A stretch of DNA of 64,000 nt from Mayamaea pseudoterrestris (taxonomy: Eukaryota > Bacillariophyta > Bacillariophyceae > Sellaphorales > Sellaphoraceae), in contig BROI01000008.1 of assembly GCA_027923505.1 (NCBI GenBank), forward strand, positions 992,001 to 1,056,000, written 5' to 3'. Below the pieces are notes generated by a model, which saw nothing but the letters and a program-made list of their open reading frames with translations, ran no database searches and had not been told where the DNA came from. The translations under genes were made by a program, and so were the position numbers. Below are positions 1 through 12,600 of the stretch, piece by piece; position 1 is the stretch's first letter, and the number at the start of each line of letters is the position of its first letter.

Positions 1-1
1 G

Positions 2-745
2 TTGCCTCGAGAAACTTGGCCAGCATCGGTTGCTGCCCAAGCTCTCCGACTCCCCTTTCAGCTTGACATTTTGCTCGACGATCGACGAGCGTCGTCTACC
101 GGAGTACAAGTGGCGAGCATACTAAAAGCGGCAGGTCAAGAAACTAGCTTTAGAATATATGATCTCACCAAATGTGAGGACGATAAAGCTCTTCCAGATT
201 ACACATCCACCGACGCCGACGACAACCATGATGGCACCTACCTACTCTTTCCTGACAGCTCGGCAGTAACACTTTCATCCGTTATCAAAAGTGGCAAACC
301 AATCAAGCGTATCATTGTCATGGACTGCAAGTGGTCTAAATTTAGCAAAACTTTGGTTTTGCCTTTACACAAGGCAGTGGCGGATGTACCTCGCATCAAG
401 CTTGAACTACCAGCGCACGTTGAGTCATTCTACTGGCGATGGCACAATGCGGGGGACGGTGCAGTCAGTACAATCGAAGCCATTTATTATGCGGCCCATC
501 AAATTAGCGGAAAGTGTGTTTTGAATCAGCAAGAAAATGTCACAGCTAGCATGGATATACTGGACATATTTTGGCTGTTTCGCTTGCAGCGAAATATAAT
601 TGCAAACCGATATGAGCAAGAATCGATTGAAAACCGGCGAGCATTTCCATTTTCGGCAGAGGGTAAGGAGTACAATCGTGCTTTACGTCGGGGACACAGT
701 TTACAGCAGGCAGAGTCGGAACTGGACGTTGCAATGGAGGGTTAG
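2..745 (+). CDS. DTW-domain protein, DTWD1-like tRNA-uridine aminocarboxypropyltransferase (5' partial)
   Basis: The frame is open from the window edge, so the N-terminus is missing; the first in-window codon is TTG and is not a start. About 247 residues remain. Seen: LLFPDSSA, then IIVMDCKWSKFSK, where a DTW protein has its D-x-T-W motif (here D-C-K-W), then P-L-x-K-A spacing, FYWRWH and the strongly family-like STIEAIYYA, followed by a C-terminal LFRLQRNII. Known of the family: DTWD1/DTWD2 and bacterial TapT transfer the aminocarboxypropyl group of SAM to a tRNA uridine (acp3U). DTWD1 is favoured over DTWD2 because of the Y-x-WR and TIEAIYY pattern. The Lys for Thr in the signature is unusual. 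The gene converges on the one at 793-1,314 with 47 bases between them. Confidence 0.75.
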   Translation: MPRETWPASVAAQALRLPFQLDILLDDRRASSTGVQVASILKAAGQETSFRIYDLTKCEDDKALPDYTSTDADDNHDGTYLLFPDSSAVTLSSVIKSGKPIKRIIVMDCKWSKFSKTLVLPLHKAVADVPRIKLELPAHVESFYWRWHNAGDGAVSTIEAIYYAAHQISGKCVLNQQENVTASMDILDIFWLFRLQRNIIANRYEQESIENRRAFPFSAEGKEYNRALRRGHSLQQAESELDVAMEG

Positions 746-792
746 TGTGTATTTTAAGAATGACAACCACCTCAATTTAGAAGTTTTAGAGT

Positions 793-1314
793 TTATACAA
801 CTGGATCACTGGCCTTGGTGTAAAATGAGATCAGTGCATCTGCCCGCTCCATCATATTCACTATTTTCAGCGACAAATCCTTCTTTCGTTGCTTCACCAG
901 ATCATTATCCGATAGCACAGTGTCAACGCTTGCTGCCAATAGATCCAAGTTATGACTTAACACTGCCAACTCCTGTCTTAGGTCAGCTGTCATCGGTTGA
1001 ACGTTTTTCTGCCACTCAATCAATATTGATGAAAAATTGGATTCTTCGGCCAAGTGTGCATTGTCCAAGGCGACTTCGAGCGCACGGATCGTGGTTTGCA
1101 GTGTCCTGGCATTGTTACTGGCATCATCTAAGGCTTCATGTGGCACCCTCGATTCTAGGGGATATGGCGAACCCTCCCATAGTAAACGTAATGTTCCATC
1201 ATAGCCATGTCGAGAAAGCAGTCTGTAAATGTAGAATGATGACGCGCTGAGAATAGTGGCAGTCACCACTCGTGCCCATGGGACAGCTGTGTGGTGGGGT
1301 GGTATTTTTATCAT
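793..1314 (-). CDS. Hypothetical membrane-anchored coiled-coil protein
   Basis: A 173-residue frame starting at ATG (complement of 1,312-1,314). Residues about 14-34 form one hydrophobic segment (VVTATILSASSFYIYRLL) with basic residues after it, suggesting an N-terminal membrane anchor or organelle-targeting segment. Residues about 55-165 are polar and helical with leucines spaced as in a coiled coil (ARTLQTTIRALEVALDNA; LRQELAVLSHNLDLLAASV). I do not recognise a family. It is tail-to-tail with the DTW gene and lies about 180 bases before the tRNA gene. No intron is needed. Confidence 0.55.
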   Translation of the reverse strand: MIKIPPHHTAVPWARVVTATILSASSFYIYRLLSRHGYDGTLRLLWEGSPYPLESRVPHEALDDASNNARTLQTTIRALEVALDNAHLAEESNFSSILIEWQKNVQPMTADLRQELAVLSHNLDLLAASVDTVLSDNDLVKQRKKDLSLKIVNMMERADALISFYTKASDPVV

Positions 1315-1490
1315 TCTAGGACTTTTTCTTGAAACTTTTGTTCATAAAAGAGTGTAAGAAGTTATCTGCAGTCATGTCCTATGGACGAAATGGCCTTGGC
1401 GAATGAATGCAAGGCTTCAAACATGACACTATTTCTAGGGGATAAATAGCTATTTCTGCAATATAATGATCACACTGTGTCTGAGTACAT

Positions 1491-1563
1491 GGGAGCTTAG
1501 CTCAGTTGGTAGAGCGTCCGCTTCGCATGCGGAAGGTCTAGGGTTCGATTCCCTAAGTTTCCA
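1491..1563 (+). tRNA. tRNA-Ala (anticodon CGC)
   Basis: A 73-base cloverleaf can be drawn: acceptor GGGAGCT with AGTTTCC and discriminator A; D arm GCTC..GAGC; anticodon stem TCCGC/GCGGA with loop TTCGCAT giving anticodon CGC; T arm TAGGG-TTCGATT-CCCTA. The third acceptor pair is G3:U70, the identity element for alanine. A box (TAGCTCAGTTGG) and B box (GGTTCGATTCC) of the internal RNA polymerase III promoter are intact. A TTTT run at 1,564-1,567 serves as terminator. No intron and no encoded CCA, as expected for a nuclear gene. Confidence 0.95.
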
Positions 1564-2279
1564 TTTTGCCAGTTGAGAGATAAGTATTTTGTTAGCTTAG
1601 GTAATAAAATTGTGACCCATGTGGCAACATACATGGGGGACTGCGGATAATCCGGCTCAGGGCGGATGCTTCGAGGAGACTGCCTTGGGGACACTCATAA
1701 GATACCCTTATGAGTACACTGTGATCGATAGTCACGTCATCAGTGGTGCGGGAGAGAAGAATGGGAACAGCTACCGACAACGGGCAGACCACATGCCGAT
1801 GTTGATCGGGTTGCCTCCCATTCCTTTGGTTAGCTTGCCGACCTTGTTGTTGTCTAGCAAGCTCTCTGAATTGGCTCTGAAGACTCCCAAAGTGCACTGT
1901 GAGTCCATTGCCTGGTTGTGGTTACTCAAGCAAAGTACAAAAGTCATTAAACCGTTGATAATATATATATATATATTTATATACATTGACCTATCATAGG
2001 ATGACATGTAAATGGAAATTATGGTGGCAAGTTGCCGCCATGGCGATCCATTGCTCTTTTTCATGGCAAGGCTCGCAGATGTTGCATCCGGATTGCCCTC
2101 ACCGCCAGTACCCAACGGGCGCTCCAATGACTGTCCAGCTCGCCGTTGAGGCAGGGCCGGTGCACGTGAATCATGTTAGATAAGTGGCAGCGGCCTTCCT
2201 GTCATTGCAGGGTGCTGTAATTTAGCTCAATCATGGTAGATCAAACAAGGGAGCTGCGCAAACCTTAAACGTCTTGCCT
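1564..2279. other. Gene-poor stretch between tRNA gene and gypsy remnant
   Basis: No convincing coding frame. It includes an AT dinucleotide run near 1,957-1,982. Since the gypsy remnant reads leftward and ends near 2,280, this stretch is where its 3' untranslated end and 3' LTR would lie. A TGTGGCAACATAC at about 1,620 could be an LTR edge, but I found no second copy in the window, so no LTR is called. Confidence 0.4.
1957..1982. repeat. AT dinucleotide microsatellite
   Basis: An uninterrupted TA/AT run followed by TTTATATA. A simple repeat with no other signal. Confidence 0.8.
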
Positions 2280-3630
2280 TTATGGCTTGATTCATCAAAT
2301 ATTAACTTGGTCAGTCATCAATGTCATCATTGGCAAAAGGCAAATGGTAACAGTTCTATAATATGGACTTGTTGCATTAAATAAGGACTCCTTGAGCTTG
2401 GTAGGGTTGTAGACCTTTTTAAGGACTCGCTCGTCAACTTTAAAGTCATGAGTCAAGTGCAAGTGGTTTGCCTGAAGCAAACTTTCATTGACAATTGCTT
2501 CTCATTAAACGGAGATAGTGAGGATGTTGGCAACAAGCGGTATATCCAGAAACATGTCGCGTTGAAAGATGACAGTGCCGGGAGAGAGGTTGTCAAGAGC
2601 TCCACTTGATGCAACTCACGTTGTGTGCATTGCTGTCATGAGGCATTGCTTGATTATATTGTCAGCTTCCATAACATCTTTGGGGAGGATGGGCAGGTAC
2701 TAGCGTATGAAGCACATTCCCAATGACAAGATGGCAGCGCTCGCAGATGCTATTAGCAGTGGGCGTCTTGGCCGAAGCGGCTTGCCATTCAATCCCGTTG
2801 TATTCAAGGATGGTTCCAAATGCGCCTTTAAACTATTTGCCTTGATCCGCAACAAGTCGCATTGGTCAAAGATAACGAGAGAGCCAGTTGTCATCAAAGA
2901 GACGTCCGATATGGTACACCGACTTGTCCTGGTAGCAAACAATTTTGACAAGGTTAGTAGCTGGGTCAATCATTGTCAATGCTCTGAAATATCAGTCAAT
3001 GCCATTCACGGATACTTTCCATGGTCCCATGTGATCAATGTGGACCTCATACCAAGGCGCAACGCGCACGTCTCACACTGGCAGCTCTCCATATTGATGG
3101 CTGCCTCCTTTATTGCATTGGCAGGTATCGCAAGCTCCAACAAGATGCTCAACTAGCTGTTGAGCTTAGGAAGGTAAAAGTGGTGCTTGATGCTTGCCGT
3201 GAGGCAAGTCATACCAGTGTGGGCACTGACAAGTGGTGCTAAAGAATCAAACAATCTAAAATCTAAGAATCCAACGATCTAGAATCTCAATGGGGATGTA
3301 GATTTGCCATCACACAATCTAGGATCTCAATGGGGATGCAGATTCGCCAGCGTGCATCTGCTTGGAATACAACAATCTGAACGTCTCCAAGTTGTTTGTA
3401 TTGTATGTTTGTCGCTTCTTGATTTTGGACTGTGGCCATTAGCGCTGCATCTTCTTGTTGATACTCGGCAATGGTTGAATATGACAGGGGATATCTCCCT
3501 TGCTCATCAAACTCTGGATGAAGGAGCAGGCATTCTGCTAGCTCTGGTTTGTCCCATAGGAGACAGTAAGCTTCATTATGCTGGGTCACATCAAGCCATG
3601 TTAACACCCAAATTGCAGAAGTACGGTGCA
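2280..3630 (-). mobile_element. Decayed Ty3/gypsy retrotransposon pol remnant (pre-integrase to integrase C-terminus)
   Basis: Reading leftward and allowing frameshifts and stops, a gypsy pol order appears. About 3,631-3,290 reads like the linker between RNase H and integrase (YPLSYSTIAEYQQED, then a frame ending at IPIEIL). About 3,150-3,105 reads CDTCQCNK, the Cys pair of the integrase zinc domain. About 3,060-2,890 reads YEVHIDHMGPW, then ALTMIDPATNLVKIV and RLFDDNWLSRY, the first catalytic Asp region of a gypsy integrase. About 2,810-2,700 reads NGIEWQ, then TPTANSICERCH, the catalytic Glu region. About 2,570-2,390 reads FQRDMFLDIPLVAN and, after more breaks, HDFKVDERVLKKVYNPTKL. No LTR, gag, protease or RT is seen, and stops interrupt it, so it is dead. 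It touches the satellite array at its right edge. Confidence 0.75.
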
Positions 3631-6600
3631 ACTTCTCACCAGTCTCAGCCAGCAGCTGCCATGCCTTTCAAATGCCCATACCTTGACCCATGTGTACGCC
3701 CAAATCAAGCCAGATTGGTGCCAGCATCCATATTCAAAATGCGCAACAAGATAAGCTGACTGGCTGGTGCCTTGGTGGACTGCAATGTGATTGGTGATAA
3801 CTGGTCACCAGTCTCAGCCATTGTGCTCCCATGCCTTTCAAATGCCCATTGCTTGAGCCATGTGTATGCCCAAATCAAGCCAGAATACGCTAACATCCTC
3901 ATTTTCAGGTGCGCTACAAGAAAAGATGACTGGCTGGTGTCTCAGTGGAATGCAATGTGATGGTAATAACTTGTCACCAGTCTCAGCCAGCAGCTGCCAT
4001 GCCTTTCAAATGCCCATACCTTGAGCCATGTGTATGCCCAAATCAAGCCAGAATGGTAATGAAACCCTTATTTGCCATCATCACTATTCAGTCTATGCTA
4101 CAAGATGGTATGCCTGGTGGGCGCCCTTTTACTCTGCAATGTGATTGGTGACAAGGTGTCACCAGTCTCAGCCAGCAGATGCCTTGACATTCAATTGCCC
4201 ATCAAACATGCCAGGTATACACCCAAATCACACCAGAATTGGCGCCAACATCATTATTCAGTCTGCGCTACAAGATGGTATGCCTGGTGGGTGCCCTTGT
4301 AGACTGCAATTGGACTGGTGAGAACTTCCCACCAGTCTCAGCCCACAGATGCCCTGACATTCAATTGCTTCTAAAACATGCCATGTATGCACCCAAATCA
4401 TGCCAGAATGGTGCCAACCTAATTATTCAGTCTGCGCTAAAAAGTGGTATGCCTGGTGGGTGCCCTAGTAGACTGCAATGCAATTGGTGACAAGTTGTCA
4501 CCAGGTTTAGCCCGCATATGCCTTGCCATTCAATTGCTTCTAAAACATGCCAGGTATGCACCCAAATCACATCAGAATGGTGCCAACATCATTACTCAGG
4601 CTGCGCTACAAGATGGTAAGCTTGGCTTGTGTCTCAGGGGATGGCAATGTATTTGGTGACAACTTGTCACCAGTCTCAGCCCGCAGATGCCATGACATTC
4701 AAACACACCTACAGCAGGCCCTGTAGGTGCCCATATTACACCAGAATGGTGCCAACATCATTATTCAGGCTGCGCTACAAGATGGTAAGCTTGGCTGGTG
4801 TCTCAGGGGATGGCAATGTATTTGGTGACAACTTGTCACCAGTCTCAGCCCGCAGATGCCATGACATTCAGACACTCCTACAACAGGCCCTGTAGGAGCC
4901 AAAGATACACCAGAATGGTGCCAACATCATTACTCAGGCTGTGCTACAAGATGGTAGGTTTGGCTGGTGTCTCAGGAGATGGCGATGTATTTGGTGACAA
5001 CTTGTCACCAGTCTCAGCCCGCAGATGCCATGACATTCAGACACACCTACAGCAGGCCCTGTAGGTGCCCAAATTACACCAGAATGGTGCCAACATCATT
5101 ATTTAGGCTGCGCTACAAGATGGTAGGCTTGGCTGGTGTCTCAGGGGATGGCAATGTATTTGGCGACAACTTGTCACCAGTCTCAGCCCGCAGATGCCAT
5201 GACATTCAGACACTCCTACAGCAGGCCCTGTAGGTGCCCAAATTACACCAGAATGGTGCCGACATCATTAATCCGGCTGCGCTACAAGATGGTAGGCTTG
5301 GCTGGTGTCTCAGGGGATGGCAATGTATTTGGTGACAACTTGTCACCAGTCTCAGCCCGCAGATGCCATGACATTCAGACACTCCTACAGCAGGCCCTGT
5401 AGGTGCCTATATTACACCAGAATGGTGACAACATTATTATTCAGGCTGCGCTACAAGATGGTAGGCTTGGCTGGTGTCTCAGGGGATGGCAATGTATTTG
5501 GTGACAACTTGTCACCAGTCTCAGCCCGCAGATGCCATGACATTCAGACACACCTACAGCGGGCCCTGTAGGTGCCCAAATTACACCAGAATGGTGCCAA
5601 CATCATTATTCAGGCTGCGATACAAGATGGTAGGCTTGGCTGGTGTCTCAGGGGATGGCAATGTATTTGGCGACAACTTGTCACCAGTCTCAGCCCGCAG
5701 ATGCCATGACATTCAGACACTCCTACAGCAGGCCCTGTAGGTGCCCAAATTACACCAGAATGGTGCCAACATCATTAATCCGGCTGCGCTACAAGATGGT
5801 AGGCTTGGCTGGTGTCTCAGGGGATGGCAATGTATTTGGTGACAACTTGTCACCAGTCTCAGCCCGCAGATGCCATGACATTCAGACACATCTACAGCAG
5901 GCCCTGTAGGTGCCCATATTACACCAGAATGGTGCCAACATCATTATTCAGGCTGCGCTACAAGATGGTAGGCTCGGCTGGTGTCTCAGGGGATGGCAAT
6001 GTATTTGGTGACAACTCGTCACCAGTCTCAGCCCGCAGATGCCATGACATTCAGACACACCTACAGCAGGCCCTGTAGATGCCCAACTTACACCAGAATG
6101 GTGCCACCATCATTTTGGAGGCTGAGCTACAAGATGGTAGGCTTGGCTGGTGTCTCAGGGGATGGCAATGTATTTGGTGACGACTTGTCACCAGTCTCAG
6201 TCGCAGATGCCATGACATTCAAACACACCTACAGCAGGCCCTGTAGGTGCCCATATTACACCAGAATGGTGCCAACATCATTTTTCAGGCTGCGATACAA
6301 GATGGTAGGCTTGGCTGGTGTCTCAGGGGATGGCAATGTATTTGGTGACAACTTGTCACCAGTCTCAGCCCGCAGATGCCATGACATTCAGACACTCCTA
6401 CAGCAGGCCCTGTAGGTGCCTATATTACACCAGAATGGTGCCAACATCATTATTCAGGCTGAGCTACAAGATGGTAGGCTTGGCTGGTGTCTCAGGGGAT
6501 GGCAATGTATTTGGTGACAACTTGTCACCAGTCTCAGCCCGCAGATGCCATGACATTCAGACACTCCTACAGCAGGCCCTGTAGGTGCCTATATTACACC

Positions 6601-9600
6601 AGAATGGTGCCAACATAATTATTTTGGCTGCTCTACAAGATGGTAGGCTTGGCTGGTGTCTCAGGGGATGGCAATGTATTTGGTGACAACTTGTCACCAG
6701 TCTCAGCCCGCAGATGTCATAACATTCAGACACACCTACAGCAGGCCCTGTAGGTGCCCATATTACACCAGACTGGTGCCAACATCATTATTCAGGCTGC
6801 GCTCAAGATGGTAGGCTTGGCTGGTGTCTCAGGGGATGGCAATGTATTTGGTGACAACTTGCCACCAGTCTCAGCCTTCAGATGCCATGACATTCAGACA
6901 CTCCTACAGCTGGCCCTGTAGGAGCCCAAAATACACTGAAATGGTGCCGCCATCATTTTTCAGGCTGCGCTTCAAGATGGTAGGCTTGGCTGGTGTCTCA
7001 GGGGATGGCAATGTATTTGGTGACAACTTGTCACCAGTCTCAGCCCGCAGATGCCATGACATTCAGACACACCTACAGCAGGCCCTGTAGGTGCCCAAAT
7101 TACACCAGACTGGTGCCAACATCATTTTTCTGGCTGCGCTACAAGATGGTAGGCTTGGCTGGTGTCACAGGGGATGGCAATGTATTTGGTGACAACTTGT
7201 CACCAGTCTCAGCCCGCAGATGCCATGACATTCAGATACACCTACAGCAGGCCCTGTAGTTACCCAAATTACATAAGAATGGTGCCAACATCATTATTCA
7301 GGCTGCGATACAAGATGGTAGGCTTGGCTGGTGTCTCAGGGGATGGCAATGTATTTGGTGACAACTTGTCACCAGTCTCAGCCCGCAGATGCCATGACAT
7401 TCAGACACTCCTACAGCTGGCCCTGTAGGTGCCCAAATTACACCAGACTGGTGCCGCCATCATTTTTCAGGCTGCGCTACAAGATGGTAAGCTTGGCTGG
7501 TGTCTCAGGGGATGGCAATGTATTTGGTGACAACTTGTCACCAGTCTCAGCCCGCAGATGCCATGACATTCAGACACTCCTACAGCAGGCCCTGTAGGTG
7601 CCCAAATTACACCAGAATGGTGCCACCATCATTTTTCAGGCTGCGCTACAAGATGGTAGGTTTGGCTGGTGTCTCAGGGGATGGCAATGTATTTGGTGAC
7701 AACTTGTCACCAGTCTCAGCCCGCAGATGCCATGACATTCAAACACACCTACAGCAGGCCCTGTAGGTGCCCAAATTACACCAGAATGGTGCCAACATCA
7801 TTTTTCAGGCTGAGCTACAAGATGGTAGGCTTGGCTGGTGTCTCAGGTGATGGCAATGTATTTGGTGACAACTTGTCACCAGTCTCAGCCCGCAAATGCC
7901 ATGACATTCAGACACTCCTACAGCAGGCCCTGTAGGTGCGCAAATTACACCAGAATGGTGCCAACATCATTATTCAGGCTGCGCTACAAGATGGTAGGCT
8001 TGGCTGGTGTCTCAGGGGATGGCAATGTATTTGGTGACAACTTGTCACCAGTCTCAGCCCGCAGATGCCATGACATTCAAACACACCTACAGCAGGCCCT
8101 GTAGGTGCCCAAATTACACCAGAATGGTGCCAACATCATTTTTCAGGCTGAGCTACAAGATGGTAGGCTTGGCTGGTGTCTCAGGTGATGGCAATGTATT
8201 TGGTGACAACTTGTCACCAGTCTCAGCCCGCAGATGCCATGACATTCAGACACTCCTACAGCAGGCCCTGTAGGAGCCCAAAATACACCAGAATGGTGCC
8301 AACATCATTTTTCAGGCTGCGCTACAAGATGGTAGGCTTGGCTGGTGTCTCAGGGGATGGCAATGTATTTGGTGACAACATGTCACCAGTCTCAGCCCGC
8401 AGATGCCATGACATTCAGACACACCTACAGCAGGCCCTGTAGGTACCCATATTACACCAGACTGGTGCCAACATCATTTTGCAGGCCGCGCTCAAGATGG
8501 TAGGCTTGGCTGGTGTCTCAGGGGATGGCAATGTATTTGGTGACAACTTGTCACCAGTCTCAGCCCGCAGATGCCATGACATTCCGACACTCCTACAGCA
8601 GGCCCTGTAGGTGCCCATATTACACCAGAATGGTGCCAACATCATTATTCAATCTGCGCTACAAGATGGTAGGCTTGGCTGGTGTCTCAGGGAATGGCAA
8701 TGGATTTGGTGACAACTTGTCACCAGTCTCAGCCCGCAGATGCCATGACATTCAGACACTCCTACAGCAGGCCCTGTAGGTGCCCAAATTACACCAGAAT
8801 GGTGCCAACATCATTATTCAGGCTGCGCTACAAGATGGTAGGCTTGGCTGGTGTCTCAGGGGATGGCAATGTATTTGGTGACAACTTGTCACCAGTCTCA
8901 GCCCGCAGATGCCATGACATTCAAACACACCTACAGCAGGCCCTGTAGGTGCCCAAATTACATAAGAATGGTGCCAACATCATTTTTAGGCTGCGCTACA
9001 AGATGGTAGGCTTGGCTGGTGTCTCAGGGGATGGCAATGTATTTGGTGACAACTTGTCACCAGTCTCAGCCTGCAGATGCCATGACATTCAAACACACCT
9101 ACAGCAGGCCCTGTAGGTGCCCAAATTACACCAGACTGGTGCCAACATCATTTTTCAGGCTGCGCTACAAGATGGTAGGCTTGGCTGGTGTCACAGGGGA
9201 TGGCAATGTATTTGGTGACAACTTGTCACCAGTCTCAGCCCGCAGATGCCATGACATTCAAACACACCTACAGCAGGCCCTGTAGGTGCCCAAATTACAT
9301 AAGAATGGTGCCAACATCCTTGATCTGGCTGCGCTACAAGATGGTAGGCTTGGCTGGTGTCTCAGGGGATGGCAATGTATTTGGTGACAACTTGTCACCA
9401 GTCTCAGCCTGCAGATGTCATGACATTCAAACACACCTACAGCAGGCCCTGTAGGTGCCCAAATTACACCAGACTGGTGCCAACATCATTTTTCAGGCTG
9501 CGCTACAAGATGGTAGGCTTGGCTGGTGTCACAGGGGATGGCAATGTATTTGGTGACAACTTGTCACCAGTCTCAGCCCGCAGATGCCATGACATTCAGA

Positions 9601-12600
9601 CTCACCTACAGCAGGCCCTGTAGGTGCCCAAATTACACCAGAATGGTGCCAACATCAATATTCAGGCTGTGCTACAAGATGGAAGGCTTGGCTGGTGTCT
9701 CAGGGAATGGCAATGTATTTGGTGACAACTTGTCACCAGTCTCAGCCCGCAGATGCCATGACATTCAAACACACCTACAGCAGGCCCTGTAGGTGCCCAA
9801 ATTACACCAGAATGGTGCCAACATCAATATTCAGGCTGTGCTACAAGATGGAAGGCTTGGCTGGTGTCTCAGGGAATGGCAATGTAATAAGTGACAACTT
9901 GTCACCAGTCTCAGCCCGCAGATGCCATGACATTCAAACACACCTACAGCAGGCCCTGTAGGTGCCCAAAATACACCAGACTGGTGCCAACATCATTATT
10001 CAATCTGCGCTACAAGATGGTAGGCTTGGCTGGTGTCTCAGGGAATGGCAATGTATTTGGTGACAACTTGTCACCAGTCTCAGCCCGCAGATGCCATGAC
10101 ATTCAGACACTCCTACAGCAGGCCCTGTAGGTGCCCAAAATACACCAGAAGGGTGCCAACATCATTAATAATGCTGCGCTACAAGATGGTAGGCTTGGCT
10201 GGTGTCTCAGGGGATGGCAATGTATTTGGTGACATCTTGTCACCAGTCTCAGCCCGCAGATGCCATGACATTCAGACACTCCTACAGCAGGCCCTGTAGG
10301 TGCCCAAATTACACCCGAATGGTGCCAACATCCTTGATCTGGCTGCGCTACAAGATGGTAGGCTTGGCTGGTGTCTCAGGGGATGGCAATGTATTTGGTG
10401 ACAACTTGTCACCAGTCTCAGCCTGCAGATGTCATGACATTCAAACACACCTACAGCAGGCCCTGTAGGTGCCCAAATTACACCAGACTGGTGCCAACAT
10501 CATTTTTCAGGCTGCGCTACAAGATGGTAGGCTTGGCTGGTGTCACAGGGGATGGCAATGTATTTGGTGACAACTTGTCACCAGTCTCAGCCCGCAGATG
10601 CCATGACATTCAGACTCACCTACAGCAGGCCCTGTAGGTGCCCAAATTACACCAGAATGGTGCCAACATCAATATTCAGGCTGCGCTACAAGATGGAAGG
10701 CTTGGCTGGTGTCTCAGGGAATGGCAATGTAATAAGTGACAACTTGTCACCAGTCTCAGCCCGCAGATGCCATGACATTCAAACACACCTACAGCAGGCC
10801 CTGTAGGTGCCCAAAATACACCAGACTGGTGCCAACATCATTTTTCAGGCTGCGCTACAAGATGGTAGGCTTGGCTGGTGTCTCAGGGGATGGCAATGTA
10901 TTTGGTGACAACTTGTCACCAATCTCAGCCCGCAGATGCCATGACATTCCGACACTCCTACAGCAGGCCCTGTAGGTGCCCAAATTACACCAGGATGGTG
11001 CCAACATCATTATTCAATCTGCGCTACAAGATGGTAGGCTTGGCTGGTGTCTCAGGGAATGGCAATGTATTTGGTGACAACTTGTCACCAGTCTCAGCCC
11101 GCAGATGCCATGACATTCAGACACTCCTACAGCAGGCCCTGTAGGTGCCCAAAATACACCAGAAGGGTGCCAACATCATTAATAATGCTGCGCTACAAGA
11201 TGGTAGGCTTGGCTGGTGTCTCAGGGGATGGCAATGTATTTGGTGACATCTTGTCACCAGTCTCAGCCCGCAGATGCCATGACATTCAGACACTCCTACA
11301 GCAGGCCCTGTAGGTGCCCAAATTACACCCGAATGGTGCCAACATCATTATTCAGGCTGCGCTACAAGATGGTAGGCTTGGCTGGTGTCTCAGGGAATGG
11401 CAATGTATTTGGTGACAACTTGTCACCAGTCTCAGCCCGCAGATGCCATGACATTCAGACACTCCTACAGCAGGCCCTGTAGGAGCCCAAAATACACCCG
11501 AATAGTGCCAACATCATTATTCAGGCTGCGCTACAAGATGGTAGGCTTGGCTGGTGTCTCAGGGGATGGCAATGTATTTGGCGACAACTTGTCACCACTC
11601 TCAGGACCCAGATGCCATGACACACCTTACAGCAGGCCCTGTATGTACCCATATTACACCAGAATGGTGCCAACATCATTTTTCAGGCTGCGCTACAAGA
11701 TGGTAAGCTTGGCTGGTGTCTCAGGGGATGGCAATGTATTTGGTGACAACTTGTCACCAGTCTTAGCCCGCAGATGCCATGACATTCAGACACACCTACA
11801 GCAGGCCCTGTAGATGCCCAAATTACACCAGACTGGTGCCAACATCCTTGATCTGGCTGCGCTACAAGATGGTAAGCTTGGCTGGTGTCTCAGGGGATGG
11901 CAATGTATTTTGTGACAACTTGTCACCAGTCTCAGCCCGCAGATGCCATGACATTCAAACACTCCTACAGCAGGCCCTGTAGGTGCCTATATTACACCAG
12001 AATAGTGCCAACATCATTAATCCGGCTGCGCTACAAGATGGTAGGCTTGGCTGGTGTCTCAGGGAATGGCAATGTATTTGGTGACAACTTGTCACCAGTC
12101 TCAGCCCGCAGATGCCATGACATTCAGACACTCCTACAGCAGGCCCTGTAGATGCCCAAAATACACCAGAATGGTGCCACCACCATTTTTGAGGCTGCGC
12201 TACAAGATGGTAAGCTTGGCTGGTGTCTCAGGGGATGGCAATGTATTTGGTGACAACTTGTCACCAGTCTCAGCCCGCAGGTGCCATGACATTCAGACAC
12301 TCCTACAGCAGGCCCTGTAGGTGCCCAAATTACACCAGACTGGTGCCAACATCCTTGATCTGGCTGCGCTACAAGATGGTAGGCTTGGCTGGTGTCTCAG
12401 GGGATGGCAATGTATTTGGTGACAACTTGTCACCAGTCTCAGCCCGCAGATGCCATGACATTCAGACACTCCTACAGCAGGCCCTGTAGATGCCCAAATT
12501 ACACCAGAATGGTGCCACCACCATTTTTGTGGCTGCGCTACAAGATGGTAAGCTTGGCTGGTGTCTCAGGGGATGGCAATGTATTTGGTGACAACTTGTC

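Noticed and set aside
1491-2280. Integration hot spot upstream of the tRNA gene, as in Ty3
   Set aside because: The gypsy remnant lies more than 700 bases downstream of the tRNA, with no visible target duplication. Ty3-like targeting would place it at the tRNA start.
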